The notes under the pieces are model-generated. The model made no database searches. It was not told the DNA's origin and worked only from the letters and a program-made list of their open reading frames with translations. From positions 1 through 64,000 of the forward strand of contig JABYQU010000076.1 in assembly GCA_022264855.1 (NCBI GenBank): 64,000 bases of DNA. The letters run 5' to 3'. Source of the stretch: Lenzites betulinus. Lineage: Eukaryota > Basidiomycota > Agaricomycetes > Polyporales > Polyporaceae. Position 1 is the first letter of the stretch. Each line of letters begins with the position of its first letter. Below are positions 54,998-64,000 of this stretch, one piece after another. Both the position numbers and the translations under genes were made by a program.

Positions 54998-57114
54998 ATG
55001 TCCCAACGCGCCACCTCGCCAGTCGGATCGGAACAACGCCTACCACTGGGGAGTTTTGGGCTTCAACCCGAGGACGTTTTCGAGGGCGATACTCCCGACG
55101 ACCTGCGCTGCCACATATCTATCCTCAGCATTGCCCTCACTCGTTGCGGATATGGCGAGCCGACGTCCTCCCGCCTACCGAAAGACGTGCCTGGCAATTC
55201 TCGCAGAATGTACAATCTGTTACGCCACATTTCCACCCTCCTTACGATCGGCACCCCTCGCGATTACACAGCTGCAAGCGTAAACGCTGTGACTGGGCTG
55301 ATCGAGCAGGATCGCGTGTCTTCAATCATCGCTACAACGAATACTCGACCGCGCAACGGAGATCCTCAGCTAGTACAGAGAGCGGAGCTTTTGCCGATAC
55401 ATATCGGCGATGCGGCGCAAGCGAGGAACTTGCTGTATAACTGGCCTGTGACGGGGTGAGCAACCTCCACGCCTTCGACCCACACCGTTGAGACTGATTT
55501 GTTTCATCTCAATCCTGCAGCGAAGAGGACATCACGTTCGACCGCCATCTTCAAGACGTTGCGACGATCATCTCCTACTTACTCCAGAAGCCCCCGCGAA
55601 ACCGTTATCTCGATGTCAACCAATTTTGCGCGTTCATCGTTCGCCGCGCTTTCCGCAAGCTATCCTCTCGCCTTGATAACGCCCGCAATATCTGGGGTGA
55701 CGACCCGATCACTCTGATCCGGGAATGGTACAGGTGCCATGACACTGCAGTGCTCACGATCAACCTCACACTTCCGCGTCCGGACACCCTTTCGAAGTCG
55801 TTCCTCGCGTTTCTGGAAGAGCATGAAATCCATCCTGCGCCGGATGGTCGCTTCGCGGTCACCAACGGGAACGTTCACGGATGGCTGTCTGCCATCTCCA
55901 GTGTTTCGGGATACCTACGAGACCGCTTGCCTTACCGCAGTCTCCATCCACCGACGGGGGCTGAATGCGGGAGGATCGCAGAACACCTCCGCCTGCTGGA
56001 ACAGCTCCTGAACATGAACTTTATGAAAGCGCTAAGCGTTCCCGGTCTACGCTCTCACCTCCAGCATCGGTACGATGAACAGCAAGAGAAGAGGCACAAG
56101 AACTGGCGTAGGTGATTTCTCTTTGCTGGAGATATCCATGCTCATAACTTCGTTGTAGAGTCGCGGCTGCGCAAGCAAGGTATGTAGACTGCACCAGACC
56201 TTTGCACCTCTACCTGGCATGCTGATCCCTGTTCCGGAAGTTGCGGAGACAACAAATGATGAAGTTACCGAAGACACCGAAGATGCTGAAGATGCTGAAT
56301 GTAAGGATCGTGCATGTGTCCTTCGTCATGTCAGCGTTGATCATGTCGGACAGCATCTGACAGAGAACCGGGGGAAGATCCACTCGAACATGTTGAGCGC
56401 TACCTGCGTACAATCACCGCGTGGTTCTCTGCGGTGGTCGTTTACCTCGGCCTCAAGATGCAAGAGGTCCCTCTGGTCCTGTACCGCTTGTCTACTCCCC
56501 CAGGCGCTTCAATCCCTCGGGACGTTGTCGAGCAGTTCAGCGAGAAGTTTCTTGCTGCTCTACAGGGGAGTAGCTACGACAATGCGATCACTCTGCTCCG
56601 TCACGTGTTCTACAAGGGTGGACAGGTGAAGTTGCTTCAAACACCTCCTGTGCATGCTGAGGCCGCTATCATGGCCTTGGCTCATCCGTCACTAGTCCAC
56701 TCTGGAGAGGACGAAGTCCGCGGAATAGAGAATGCCAAGACTATATTCTTGGTAAGTGATTGTTGGCATCGCCCTGCACATTCTACTGACCAATTGTAGG
56801 CCCAGCAAGTCTTTGTTGGTATCAGCAAGAAGTGCTGTGTGTGTTGTGACCTCCTTGCGAAGCACATCACTCAAAGTATACCCCTTGAGTTCGTCCTCCC
56901 AGGAACTCACAGCATCGTATACCCCTGGTCAGCTCCTCCTTTTGGAGTACCCCGTCAGGCACTTCTGGGCATGCGCAAGGAACTCTTCAAATTGTTCTAT
57001 CACATCGCCACCACGCTGAACCCCGGCTTCGACTCAACGCAGTCCTCCCCTGTATCCGACGCTGCCAACGAGGTGGACTGGGAACTGTTTGAGAAGGCAT
57101 CTGTGGAGAGGTAG
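54998..57114 (+). CDS. OTT_1508-type nucleic-acid deaminase-like protein
   Basis: Six exons, 54998-55455, 55521-56107, 56159-56179, 56241-56300, 56354-56751 and 56800-57114, total 1,839 nt, 612 aa. The N-terminal two thirds is helical and of unknown fold (RCHISILSIALTRCG; DVNQFCAFIVRRAFRKLS). A short acidic repeat (TEDTEDAEDAE) is encoded by exon 4. The C-terminal part has VHAEAAIMALA, the H-A-E motif of zinc-dependent deaminases, followed by GISKKCCVCCDLL, the C-x2-C pair, then HSIVYPWSAPPFGVP. This is the pattern of the fungal OTT_1508-like deaminase family, relatives of bacterial toxin deaminases. Substrate (DNA, RNA or nucleotide) is unknown. The promoter side carries the direct repeat copy 1. 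Confidence 0.7.
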
Positions 57115-57610
57115 CATTTGTGACTCTCACCTGTTGCTCCTGTTTAACTTTTTGTCTTCACAGTGCTGCACTGTTGGGCTAGGGATACAGACAAGAGAAA
57201 CAGTGCATATCTCTCGCGGCTGAGTAGGAGCGCTGCATACAATCTGGTATAGCACGATGTGGTGCTTCAGAACTATATGCGAGTTGTCGGTCAACTGAGA
57301 GGTGTATGGTACTCCGAGCCGGTTTCCAATTGGCAACGCCACCTTCTCCCGTGTCAGCACGTACCGCCGCCATTTCTACAACATGAACCTTACCAGCCAA
57401 TGCACGGTTTACCAGATCAACACGCCATACATACAACTCAAACGACGTCAGCGCTGGCAGCCACGAGCGTCCCGCGTAGTCCATGCCGCATGCTGGAACA
57501 CTCGGGAACGGGGCCTAAGACCGTAAGGAACATCGCATGGTTGCGGCGCCGTCACGGTCGTGAGCACACCTCCTCATTCACTCTATGGATGCATACACCT
57601 TATACGCATC

Positions 57611-58589
57611 TCATACGCTCTCCGCACTCCGCGCCTCCTCGAGCCCTTTCAAAAACGCCTGTATCTTCTCGCCCTCGAGCTCCCACGCCTGCCGCGGGAG
57701 GCGGAACGCGTCGCCGACGCGCGCGTACGTGATGTCGCCCAGGCGCGCGACGGGCCGCAGCTTCGCGTAGTCGACCAGGCCGCGCTCGTTCAGGACGTCC
57801 TTGCGCACGTGGATGTACTTGACGAGCCCGAGAATGAGCGTCGCGGTGTGCACGCCGCTCGTCGGGTGGATGATGTCAACGGCCTGGAAGAGCTGGGGGT
57901 GTGTCGGCGTTGGTGTTGCGGAGCGAGGGGAGCAGAAGAGACGGGCGTACCTCGCATTCCATGCTGAAGGCGCTCTCTAGTACGCGCGAGGCCTTCACAC
58001 GCACCTGCGACACTCTGTCAGGCATAGCGTGTACTGTGTCTTCGCTTAGACTCACACTGGGGGCCTTCGTCAGCCCGGTCAGCGGCCACTCGTCAAAGTC
58101 CGGGGGCGCGTCTATACACCCGACGTTCGCGTTCTCAACGAATGGCTCGCTGATGATGTTGACTGTGAAACCCTTCGTCGCCTTGATGTTGCTCGCCGTG
58201 TCTTTGAGACCTCCCTGCGGGCGCGCAGAGCACGACACCGAGATGATCGGCGGGTTGTGGGTGACCTGCGCATCGGGGCGGCAATGTTATGCTGCCCAGA
58301 GCTCGTCGGAATTTGAGCGTATACTACGCACCTGATTGGACCAGCTGTATGAGTGGCAGTGAGTGACGAGTATGCTCTCGGGAGGCTCAGGTATAGCTTG
58401 TTCAGGGACCTACCTGAAAGGTGCGAGACTCTCCGCGCCGCTCTCGGATACGCTCGACACGAAAGCGATCGGGCGGGGCACGATGCCGCTGATGAGCAGG
58501 GTATACTGCAGGAATACGGCACCCCAAGATGAGCCGCTATGCGCTGCAAGCCGGAGTGGCGTTCCGCACCAAGTTCCTGCACAGGTCAT
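57611..58589 (-). CDS. Flavin-reductase-like (FMN-binding split barrel) protein
   Basis: Exons 58505-58414, the 13-nt micro-exon 58344-58332, 58265-57951 and 57892-57611 total 702 nt and are in frame. The motif YTLLISGIVPRPIAFVSSVSESG, then LAPFSWSNQVTHNPPIISVS and NIISEPFVENAN, defines the flavin-reductase-like domain, which binds FMN non-covalently. The C-terminal part (GVHTATLILGLVKYIHVRKDVLN ... RVGDAFRLPR) matches the usual family tail. The true 5' end is unclear: an in-frame ATG at 58589 without splicing, or an upstream exon joined at 58506. Its gene ends about 500 bp from the convergent deaminase-like gene. The physiological substrate is unknown. Confidence 0.75.
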
Positions 58590-59352
58590 ACCTCTCGTGT
58601 CAGCGTTCCTTGCGTGTGCCAAAGAGTACACGGGCAGGACACGCTACGAGCCCTAGGTTAAATGTCTGCGGAATGACCCAGAGTGTTGTCAGGATTAGCC
58701 CAGGCGAGTTTCTGGCGGAGTGAACCCAGGGCTGTTTCATCTCCACTTAAGCAGGAGCTGCACTCGATTTGAGCCTCAGCGCAAAATGCATGCCGCACGT
58801 GATATGCCCACATCGCCGCCCAGCGCACGCGCCTGCGTTCGCAGCTTTGCGGGAATTGGGGTTCTCGTCCAGCCCCGGATCGCTTGGAACATGCACTTCT
58901 GAGTTCCGGAAAGCATTGTTATTATATGTGCTACACATGGTGTAGATGGTAGCAATCGCACAAGACGCCAAATACAATGTGATGATACAGTAGTTATGAT
59001 AGAAAATTGAGATACCGACTCCGAGTATGTATGCCTGTTGCCAGTGAGTGCGTGCACCGACGTCAGAAGGCTGCAGCTCCGCAGATGAACAAGAACTGCG
59101 ATAGCCCAGGTTAGCCTTCGTACACCAGGAGTGCGAGGGAACTGCAGACCAGAGTAGCCGGAGAAATAGATGCACGACAGCCGCGAGAGAGACGCGTGGC
59201 TTCACCCTGATAGCAACCAGCTAGGGAGAGCAAGACACAGGTCGTTACTCCCAACTAAGTATCACCATTAAGCCCCTCCCTGCTCTGCGTCTACTGCCGT
59301 CCGCATTGCAGTCCCGCTGGCGTTTGTTCAAGCGGGTTCAGAGGATCTGACG

Positions 59353-59757
59353 GTGCCGATGAGCAGCGAAATGCGAGTAGTACTCCATGGGACAATTTGG
59401 GACAGCGTTAAGCATGCAGCGTGGATACCAGCTGGTAAAATGGCCCAAGAGAGCATACATTCAGATGATAGCACGGAGCGAGGTCGAAGACTTGCTCAAA
59501 CTAGAGAGGCTGGTGAGGTAGAGAATCTCCGCCATCGCGTGGTCTGGCAGGTATATGTACATGCTGCCGCTGCTCGAGCCTCGAAGCCTCGAGACATGGG
59601 CAAAATTTTGGAGCCGTCCCAGCTACCCATTCTGGTCGACATGCTTGATCGGACCTTGGTCAGCATAGGCCCACTTAGTCGACAGACATTATCGGCCCTT
59701 GAATCGTTGAAGGCTGGATTGTACGACATGGCGACTCGGACATTGGCCCATTTTTAA
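59353..59757 (+). CDS. Possible short hypothetical protein
   Basis: A 134-codon frame with a mixed, protein-like C-terminal half (ILVDMLDRTLVSIGPLSRQTLSALESLKAGLYDMATRTLAHF). No family, no splice evidence, and no promoter signal. It lies between the flavin-reductase-like gene and direct repeat copy 2, in otherwise gene-free DNA from 58590 to 59813. It could be a decayed exon. Confidence 0.25.
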   Translation: MPMSSEMRVVLHGTIWDSVKHAAWIPAGKMAQESIHSDDSTERGRRLAQTREAGEVENLRHRVVWQVYVHAAAARASKPRDMGKILEPSQLPILVDMLDRTLVSIGPLSRQTLSALESLKAGLYDMATRTLAHF

Positions 59758-59813
59758 GGCTACTTTAGTCGACACCTCCTGCAGCATAGGCGGGGGTCCT
59801 CGGGCCGCTGGCT

Positions 59814-60829
59814 AGCGCGCGGATCAGCGTCGGGCTATTGAGCGCCATCGGGGAACAGCGGGGGTGCGGACGCAAACGAGGGCGCGCGCGCGGTGTCGCT
59901 GCGCTGTGTTCCTCGGGGCCTAAAGGGGGATGCCGAGATGTCGAGACGGACGCAGTCCGGGGTGGTGATGCGCATGATGCGCATCAGCCCTCGAAAGTCG
60001 GGGACCGGGGTCGACGCGGAGGCCGGCTAGCGTCGGAGGACCTCTCTTCATGGCAGATCTACAAATGTCATTCTCAAAGCCGTCGAGCGTGAGCAGGGTT
60101 ATCGTATGCACTATCAGCGACCGACATACGAGTGTCTGTCGCCAGGTCGACGGCGCGCGCGCGTGCCCGAAGGCAGCCTTCTAGCGTTGCAGATGACCAG
60201 GGAGCACATGCGCCCGCGCGCGGGCAGGCAGGCAGGCTATCTGGATTCTGGCTCGGGCAGCGCCGCGTCGGCGACGGGGTGCTTCGACAGATTGGATGCG
60301 GACAAGGTTAGTTCCCTGGTTGTGCGCCCACTGCACCCGTGCGCCTCCCAGGGAAGCGGCGAAGCGCGCGGTGCTTATAGGCTGCTGCCGAAGTGGTCCT
60401 GCGACGTCATCCGAATTCTGCATGCGTAAGTGGGCTTCGCGTTGCGATTGGCTGCGTATGACGCGGTTCGTCGTCGTATGTTTTGCGCTTGGTAGGGTGC
60501 GTCGAGCGTGGCGTGGCGTCACAAACACTGCACGAAGCTTGGCCGGGTTAAAGAACCAGCACGGCCGAGGCTCTGCGCCTGTCGTAGCCTGTCGTACGCG
60601 GAAGGGAGGCGTCGACTGGGTGCGCACCGGCAGCTGCAGATCGTGCGAGGACGTCACCAGCAGCCAATGAGCGCGCCCGCCTCGCCAATGCTGCAGACGA
60701 CGTCACCGCACTGTCACCGCGGGGCCCCCTGTCCGCCAATCAGGAACCGCGAACGCCGACCCACCACCCACGCCGCCGCTGCACAGACGTGACACTCCTG
60801 CGTCACGCGCGCTCTCCCATCTTCTGCCA
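59814..60829 (+). repeat. Direct repeat, copy 2 (about 1.02 kb)
   Basis: Second copy of the repeat at 53862-54784. It is about 90 bp longer, with extra CCAAT and GACGTCACC words near 60,655-60,720. No gene follows within 1.3 kb, so it looks like a promoter copy without its gene. Confidence 0.85.
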
Positions 60830-62197
60830 CAGTGCGCGACGAGTACCGACTACCGAGGATTAACGCGACTGGCCTCGAGGGCGGACGGTGCACGGGAGAG
60901 AGAAGAGCCGCCGCGCGGGAGGCGGGCGGTTCTGATGCTATCAACGCGCATCGGGGGTGCGAACTTTATGCGCGCGAGACGCTCTCGTGGGCCGGCGCGT
61001 GCGTGCGGGGGTGCACTTAGCCTCGCTGGCCCGTCGTCCGGTGCGTCATCGATTCATCGCGCGTGGCGCGACATACCGTTGAGAATCAATTGTCGCCGGC
61101 GGGTCAGTGCGTGCTGGGGGAGCGCTCACGTACTACAGAGCCGGGTACGCACTAGCGATGGGGATTTTCCCGGAGATGGTGTGATCATGCCTGTCCGCGG
61201 CGTGCGCAGCGCGAGGCAACTGTGGCCCGGCGCGGCGGGCGAGCTATGGTGCAGTCAGATGAGAGCGACGGAGGGCGGACGCGGCGGACGGTGCGACTTC
61301 GGAGGAGACTTGGCGCGCGTGGCGGGTCTTAGCTTGGTGCACGATCGGGTTCCTTCCAGAATACGAGCGCGTCCGCGTTCTGGCGATGTGAGATAACTCG
61401 CGTTATGTGGCCCGTGGGCAGGCTGAGCAAGTGGACTGTGGGAGGCGCGGGAGATGATGAGCGTTGGACTCGATGCTGCGGTCGAGAGAGGGTGTGATGG
61501 GCACGGAACCGGGGTGCAGAGTGAGACGTCCTCGGTTGCTATGCAGCACGCAGTCTTCTCGTCCGTCTGTCCGTTTGGGGGACTCACCGCATCGCCCGTC
61601 TCACGCGCTCCGTTTGGGGTCTCGCACAGACAAGGGTCCGCGCATAAATAGACTCGTCATTCTGCATCTTCCGCAGCAGCCCTAGCGGCGCGTGTCGTGC
61701 GCCGTCCGGTGGCTGTAATCATGGGGCGGAAGATGGCGAGCAGGATGGAATGCAACGGAGGCAGCAGCAGACGTCCTAGCGTGCAGAGGGCGGGCGCCTA
61801 TGGGAAGGAGGCGGCGGCAGGGTAAAAGAAGGGTGACGCGTATGGATCTGCGATGGGATCTGGGGAAAATGCAAATGACGTCGAGTGCTCCACAACGTTT
61901 CTAAGCTCCACCCGCTTGTCCCCATCCCCGCGACGCCCTCCCCGACCGCGCTGATCCCCATCCGTCGCCTGTGCTCTCGCGCACCTGTGCGGGCGTGTCT
62001 CAGATGCCTGGCAGGCGCAGGACGGAGCCGCGGGGACGCTGGACGGGCGGGGGAGGGAGGGAGGGAGGGGGGACGGTGGGAGAGGGGTGACGTCAGAGTC
62101 GCACGGGTGATTAATGTGACAATTGAGGCCAGAGGTCCAACAAGGCATAGCCGGCCCTTACCTTTCTTCCACCAACTCCTCCCCCGCCCTCCACACC
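60830..62197. other. GC-rich upstream region without a supported gene
   Basis: About 1.37 kb ahead of the transcription factor gene. Long frames such as 60935-61396 reflect composition. A TATA-like CGCATAAATAGAC lies at 61641. A (GGGA)n stretch runs around 62,045-62,075. Probably long 5' regulatory sequence, as is common for fungal regulators. Confidence 0.45.
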
Positions 62198-64000
62198 ATG
62201 GCCGGCGACCACAAGGTCTGTCCCGCCCCCCCGCCCCCGTCCCCCGACCCCTGCTCACCGTCTCCCACAGTGCCCCGTCTGCCAGTCCACCTTCACCAGG
62301 CCCCAGCATGTCGCCCGCCACATGCGCTCCCGTAAGTCGCTCCTCTCTCCCCAGCGCCCGCCTCGCCCGTGGAGCGTTCCACTCCCGCTCCTCCTTTTCC
62401 GCCGCTTGTGCTCACCACCGCCTTCCCCCCCGCCAGACACCGGCGATCGCCCCTACAAATGCCAACACTGTGGAGACCAGTTCGCGCGCAGGTCTGTCTT
62501 TCCGTCGCTCTCCATTCTTGGCCATCGGCTCACGGCCCGCCCAGCGACCTGCTGTCGAGACATATCAACAAGTGCCACGCCTCTGAGAAACCACCCACGA
62601 CCACTGCGCCTTCCAGACGGAAGGGCACCGCTGCCGCCTCGCGCGCAACGACCTCCAAACAGGCCTGCGACCAGTGCGTCACATCAAGCCTCCCCTGCGA
62701 CGGCGCCAACCCGTGCTGTAAGTCCCCGTGACGTCGCTCATGTGCGTGCACTCACCTCGCCCGCAGCCAAATGCGTCCAACGCAAATGTCGTTGCACCTA
62801 TGTCAAATTCCATCGCCAAACCGCTCCCGCGGGCCCGGGTCACCCTGCCCCTACCGTCATGCCCCAGACAATCCCCGGTCGCCATTCCATATCGCTCGGC
62901 GCACCCCGTCACCCAGACGAGTTCCTTCTTGCACCACCACCGGGGACGATGAACATGTCCTCGCTCTACGCGACCGGGCCCATCGCTCACGGATACCCCA
63001 TGCAACACCCCGCGCTTTACTCCCAAGACTACACGTCCCTGCCCCCACTCACCAGCGCCCTCGCGTCGTCGGATGGCAGTGTGGCCGGAGTATTGGGGAA
63101 TGATCCAGAGGCCATGGCCCGATACCGAGCCCAGGCGGAGCTCCTTACCCGCACAGGTGTGCTCAACAGCGGCAACATGGCGATCGCGCAGCCCGCACCA
63201 AGTGCCGACGCTAGCTCAGCGTTGCCCGGGCTGTACGCCGCCGCCGGTGCCCAGGACGGTCAGTACACCAGATACAACCTTCCACCTCCAAGCCAATGGG
63301 ATCCCCCTCTCGCGCAGAACGAGTACCAGCGTCAGAAAGAGTACGAGGCGTCGTATGGCGCCCGGACCCAGACCCACCATTCCGTCTCCCCCCCATATCC
63401 CACGGGCGGCGAGCCTTCGCTCCAGTCCCACCCCCCAACAGCCTCGACTTCTTCGTCGTATGAGGCTGGTGCTCCGATCTCTTATCAACACTCGACGCAA
63501 CCTTCGACGCTCTACCCGCCCCACCACTCGCAAGCGCCTCCATCGCACCACGGTCACTCGCGGTCGGAAGACCTAAGTGGCTCTGGGGACGACTTTGGCA
63601 GCGATGCAGGCAGCACGAGCACCGGGCAGCACTCCATACCCAGCAGCGCAAACTCGAGCACCGTCCACCTGCCGCTGCCCGGTTTCAACAACCTGCGCAC
63701 GAAGGCGGATTTTGGTGGCAAGGACGGCTATGAGCGGTATCCGTCCGAGCAGGGACATGCTAGCAGCCAGGGTCAGAGCCAGAGCACCCACGAGGGCGAA
63801 GGCGGGTTTTCGAGCGCATTCGGCCTCATGAGTCTAGATGACCCCAACGTACTCGCAGGGCTCTCAAGCGACGGCGCACCTTTCTTCTCCGGCCTCACGC
63901 CGCTGGCGTCGGGCTCGAGCAACCCGCACGGGCTGTCGCTCGCCACGCCCACGCAGGACCTCCTCGCGCAGCTGAAGAGCGCAGGCGGCCGCGAGGCGCT
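62198..64000 (+). CDS. C2H2 plus Zn2Cys6 transcription factor, truncated by the window end
   Basis: Exons 62198-62215, 62271-62331, 62437-62491, 62545-62717 and 62767 to beyond 64000 keep the frame throughout. Exons 2-4 encode two C2H2 fingers (CPVCQSTFTRPQHVARHMRSH; CQHCGDQFARSDLLSRHINKC) with the HTGDRPYKC linker. A Zn2Cys6 binuclear cluster follows across the exon 4/5 junction (ACDQCVTSSLPCDGANPCSKCVQRKCRC). After a basic stretch there is a long Ser/Pro/Gln/His-rich region with no further domain before the window end. It is a fungal DNA-binding regulator of unknown target. The combination of both finger types is a known fungal architecture. The C-terminal part, where a fungal_trans domain would be expected, lies outside the window. 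Confidence 0.88.

Overview
The window is nuclear DNA of a filamentous basidiomycete, most likely an agaricomycete wood- or litter-type fungus. The evidence is 45-90 bp GT-AG introns with occasional micro-exons, fungus-type mitochondrial genes (ATP synthase subunit g, an ADCK1/Mcp2-type ABC1 kinase), an F-box protein, a C2H2 plus Zn2Cys6 transcription factor, and basidiomycete-style Tad-like LINE, chromodomain Ty3 and MULE elements. No tRNA, rRNA, CRISPR array or bacterial feature was seen.

Left half (about 1-31.7 kb) is a transposon nest. After 2.6 kb of gene-free repeat-rich DNA come a fragment of a LINE ORF1, a truncated palindromic element (copy C, 4170-5767) and the C-terminal part of a MULE transposase with a SWIM zinc finger. 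From 7.4 to 31.7 kb four layers are nested and each inner boundary can be read from target-site duplications (TSDs): (1) a minus-strand Tad-like LINE (ORF1 gag with zinc knuckles, ORF2 endonuclease-RT-RNase H); (2) a non-autonomous element with ~743 bp terminal inverted repeats and an 8-bp TSD (CATCAGTA) that splits LINE ORF1; (3) a 15.8 kb Ty3 chromovirus with identical 296-bp LTRs and a 5-bp TSD (GATAT) inside that element; (4) two 2,723-bp near-perfect palindromes (1,309-bp arms, 105-bp spacer, 7-bp TSDs) inside the Ty3 element, one in gag and one in an extra ORF downstream of integrase. Removing each layer with one TSD copy restores the reading frame of the layer below, by length arithmetic.

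Middle (31.7-49 kb) is ordinary fungal gene space: a P-loop NTPase plus restriction-endonuclease-fold protein of Crinkler-like type, a remnant of a probable Plavaka-type transposon, the ABC1 kinase and ATP synthase g as a divergent pair, an F-box gene, a 14-TM-type MFS transporter, and an unrecognised five-exon gene.

Right part (49-64 kb) is GC-rich with long gene-poor stretches. About 1 kb direct repeats (53,862-54,784 and 59,814-60,829) bracket an OTT_1508-type deaminase-like gene and a flavin-reductase-like gene. The window ends inside a C2H2/Zn2Cys6 transcription factor gene. The most unusual items are the palindromic transposon family, the four-level nest, the extra ORF of the Ty3 element, and the deaminase gene between direct repeats.
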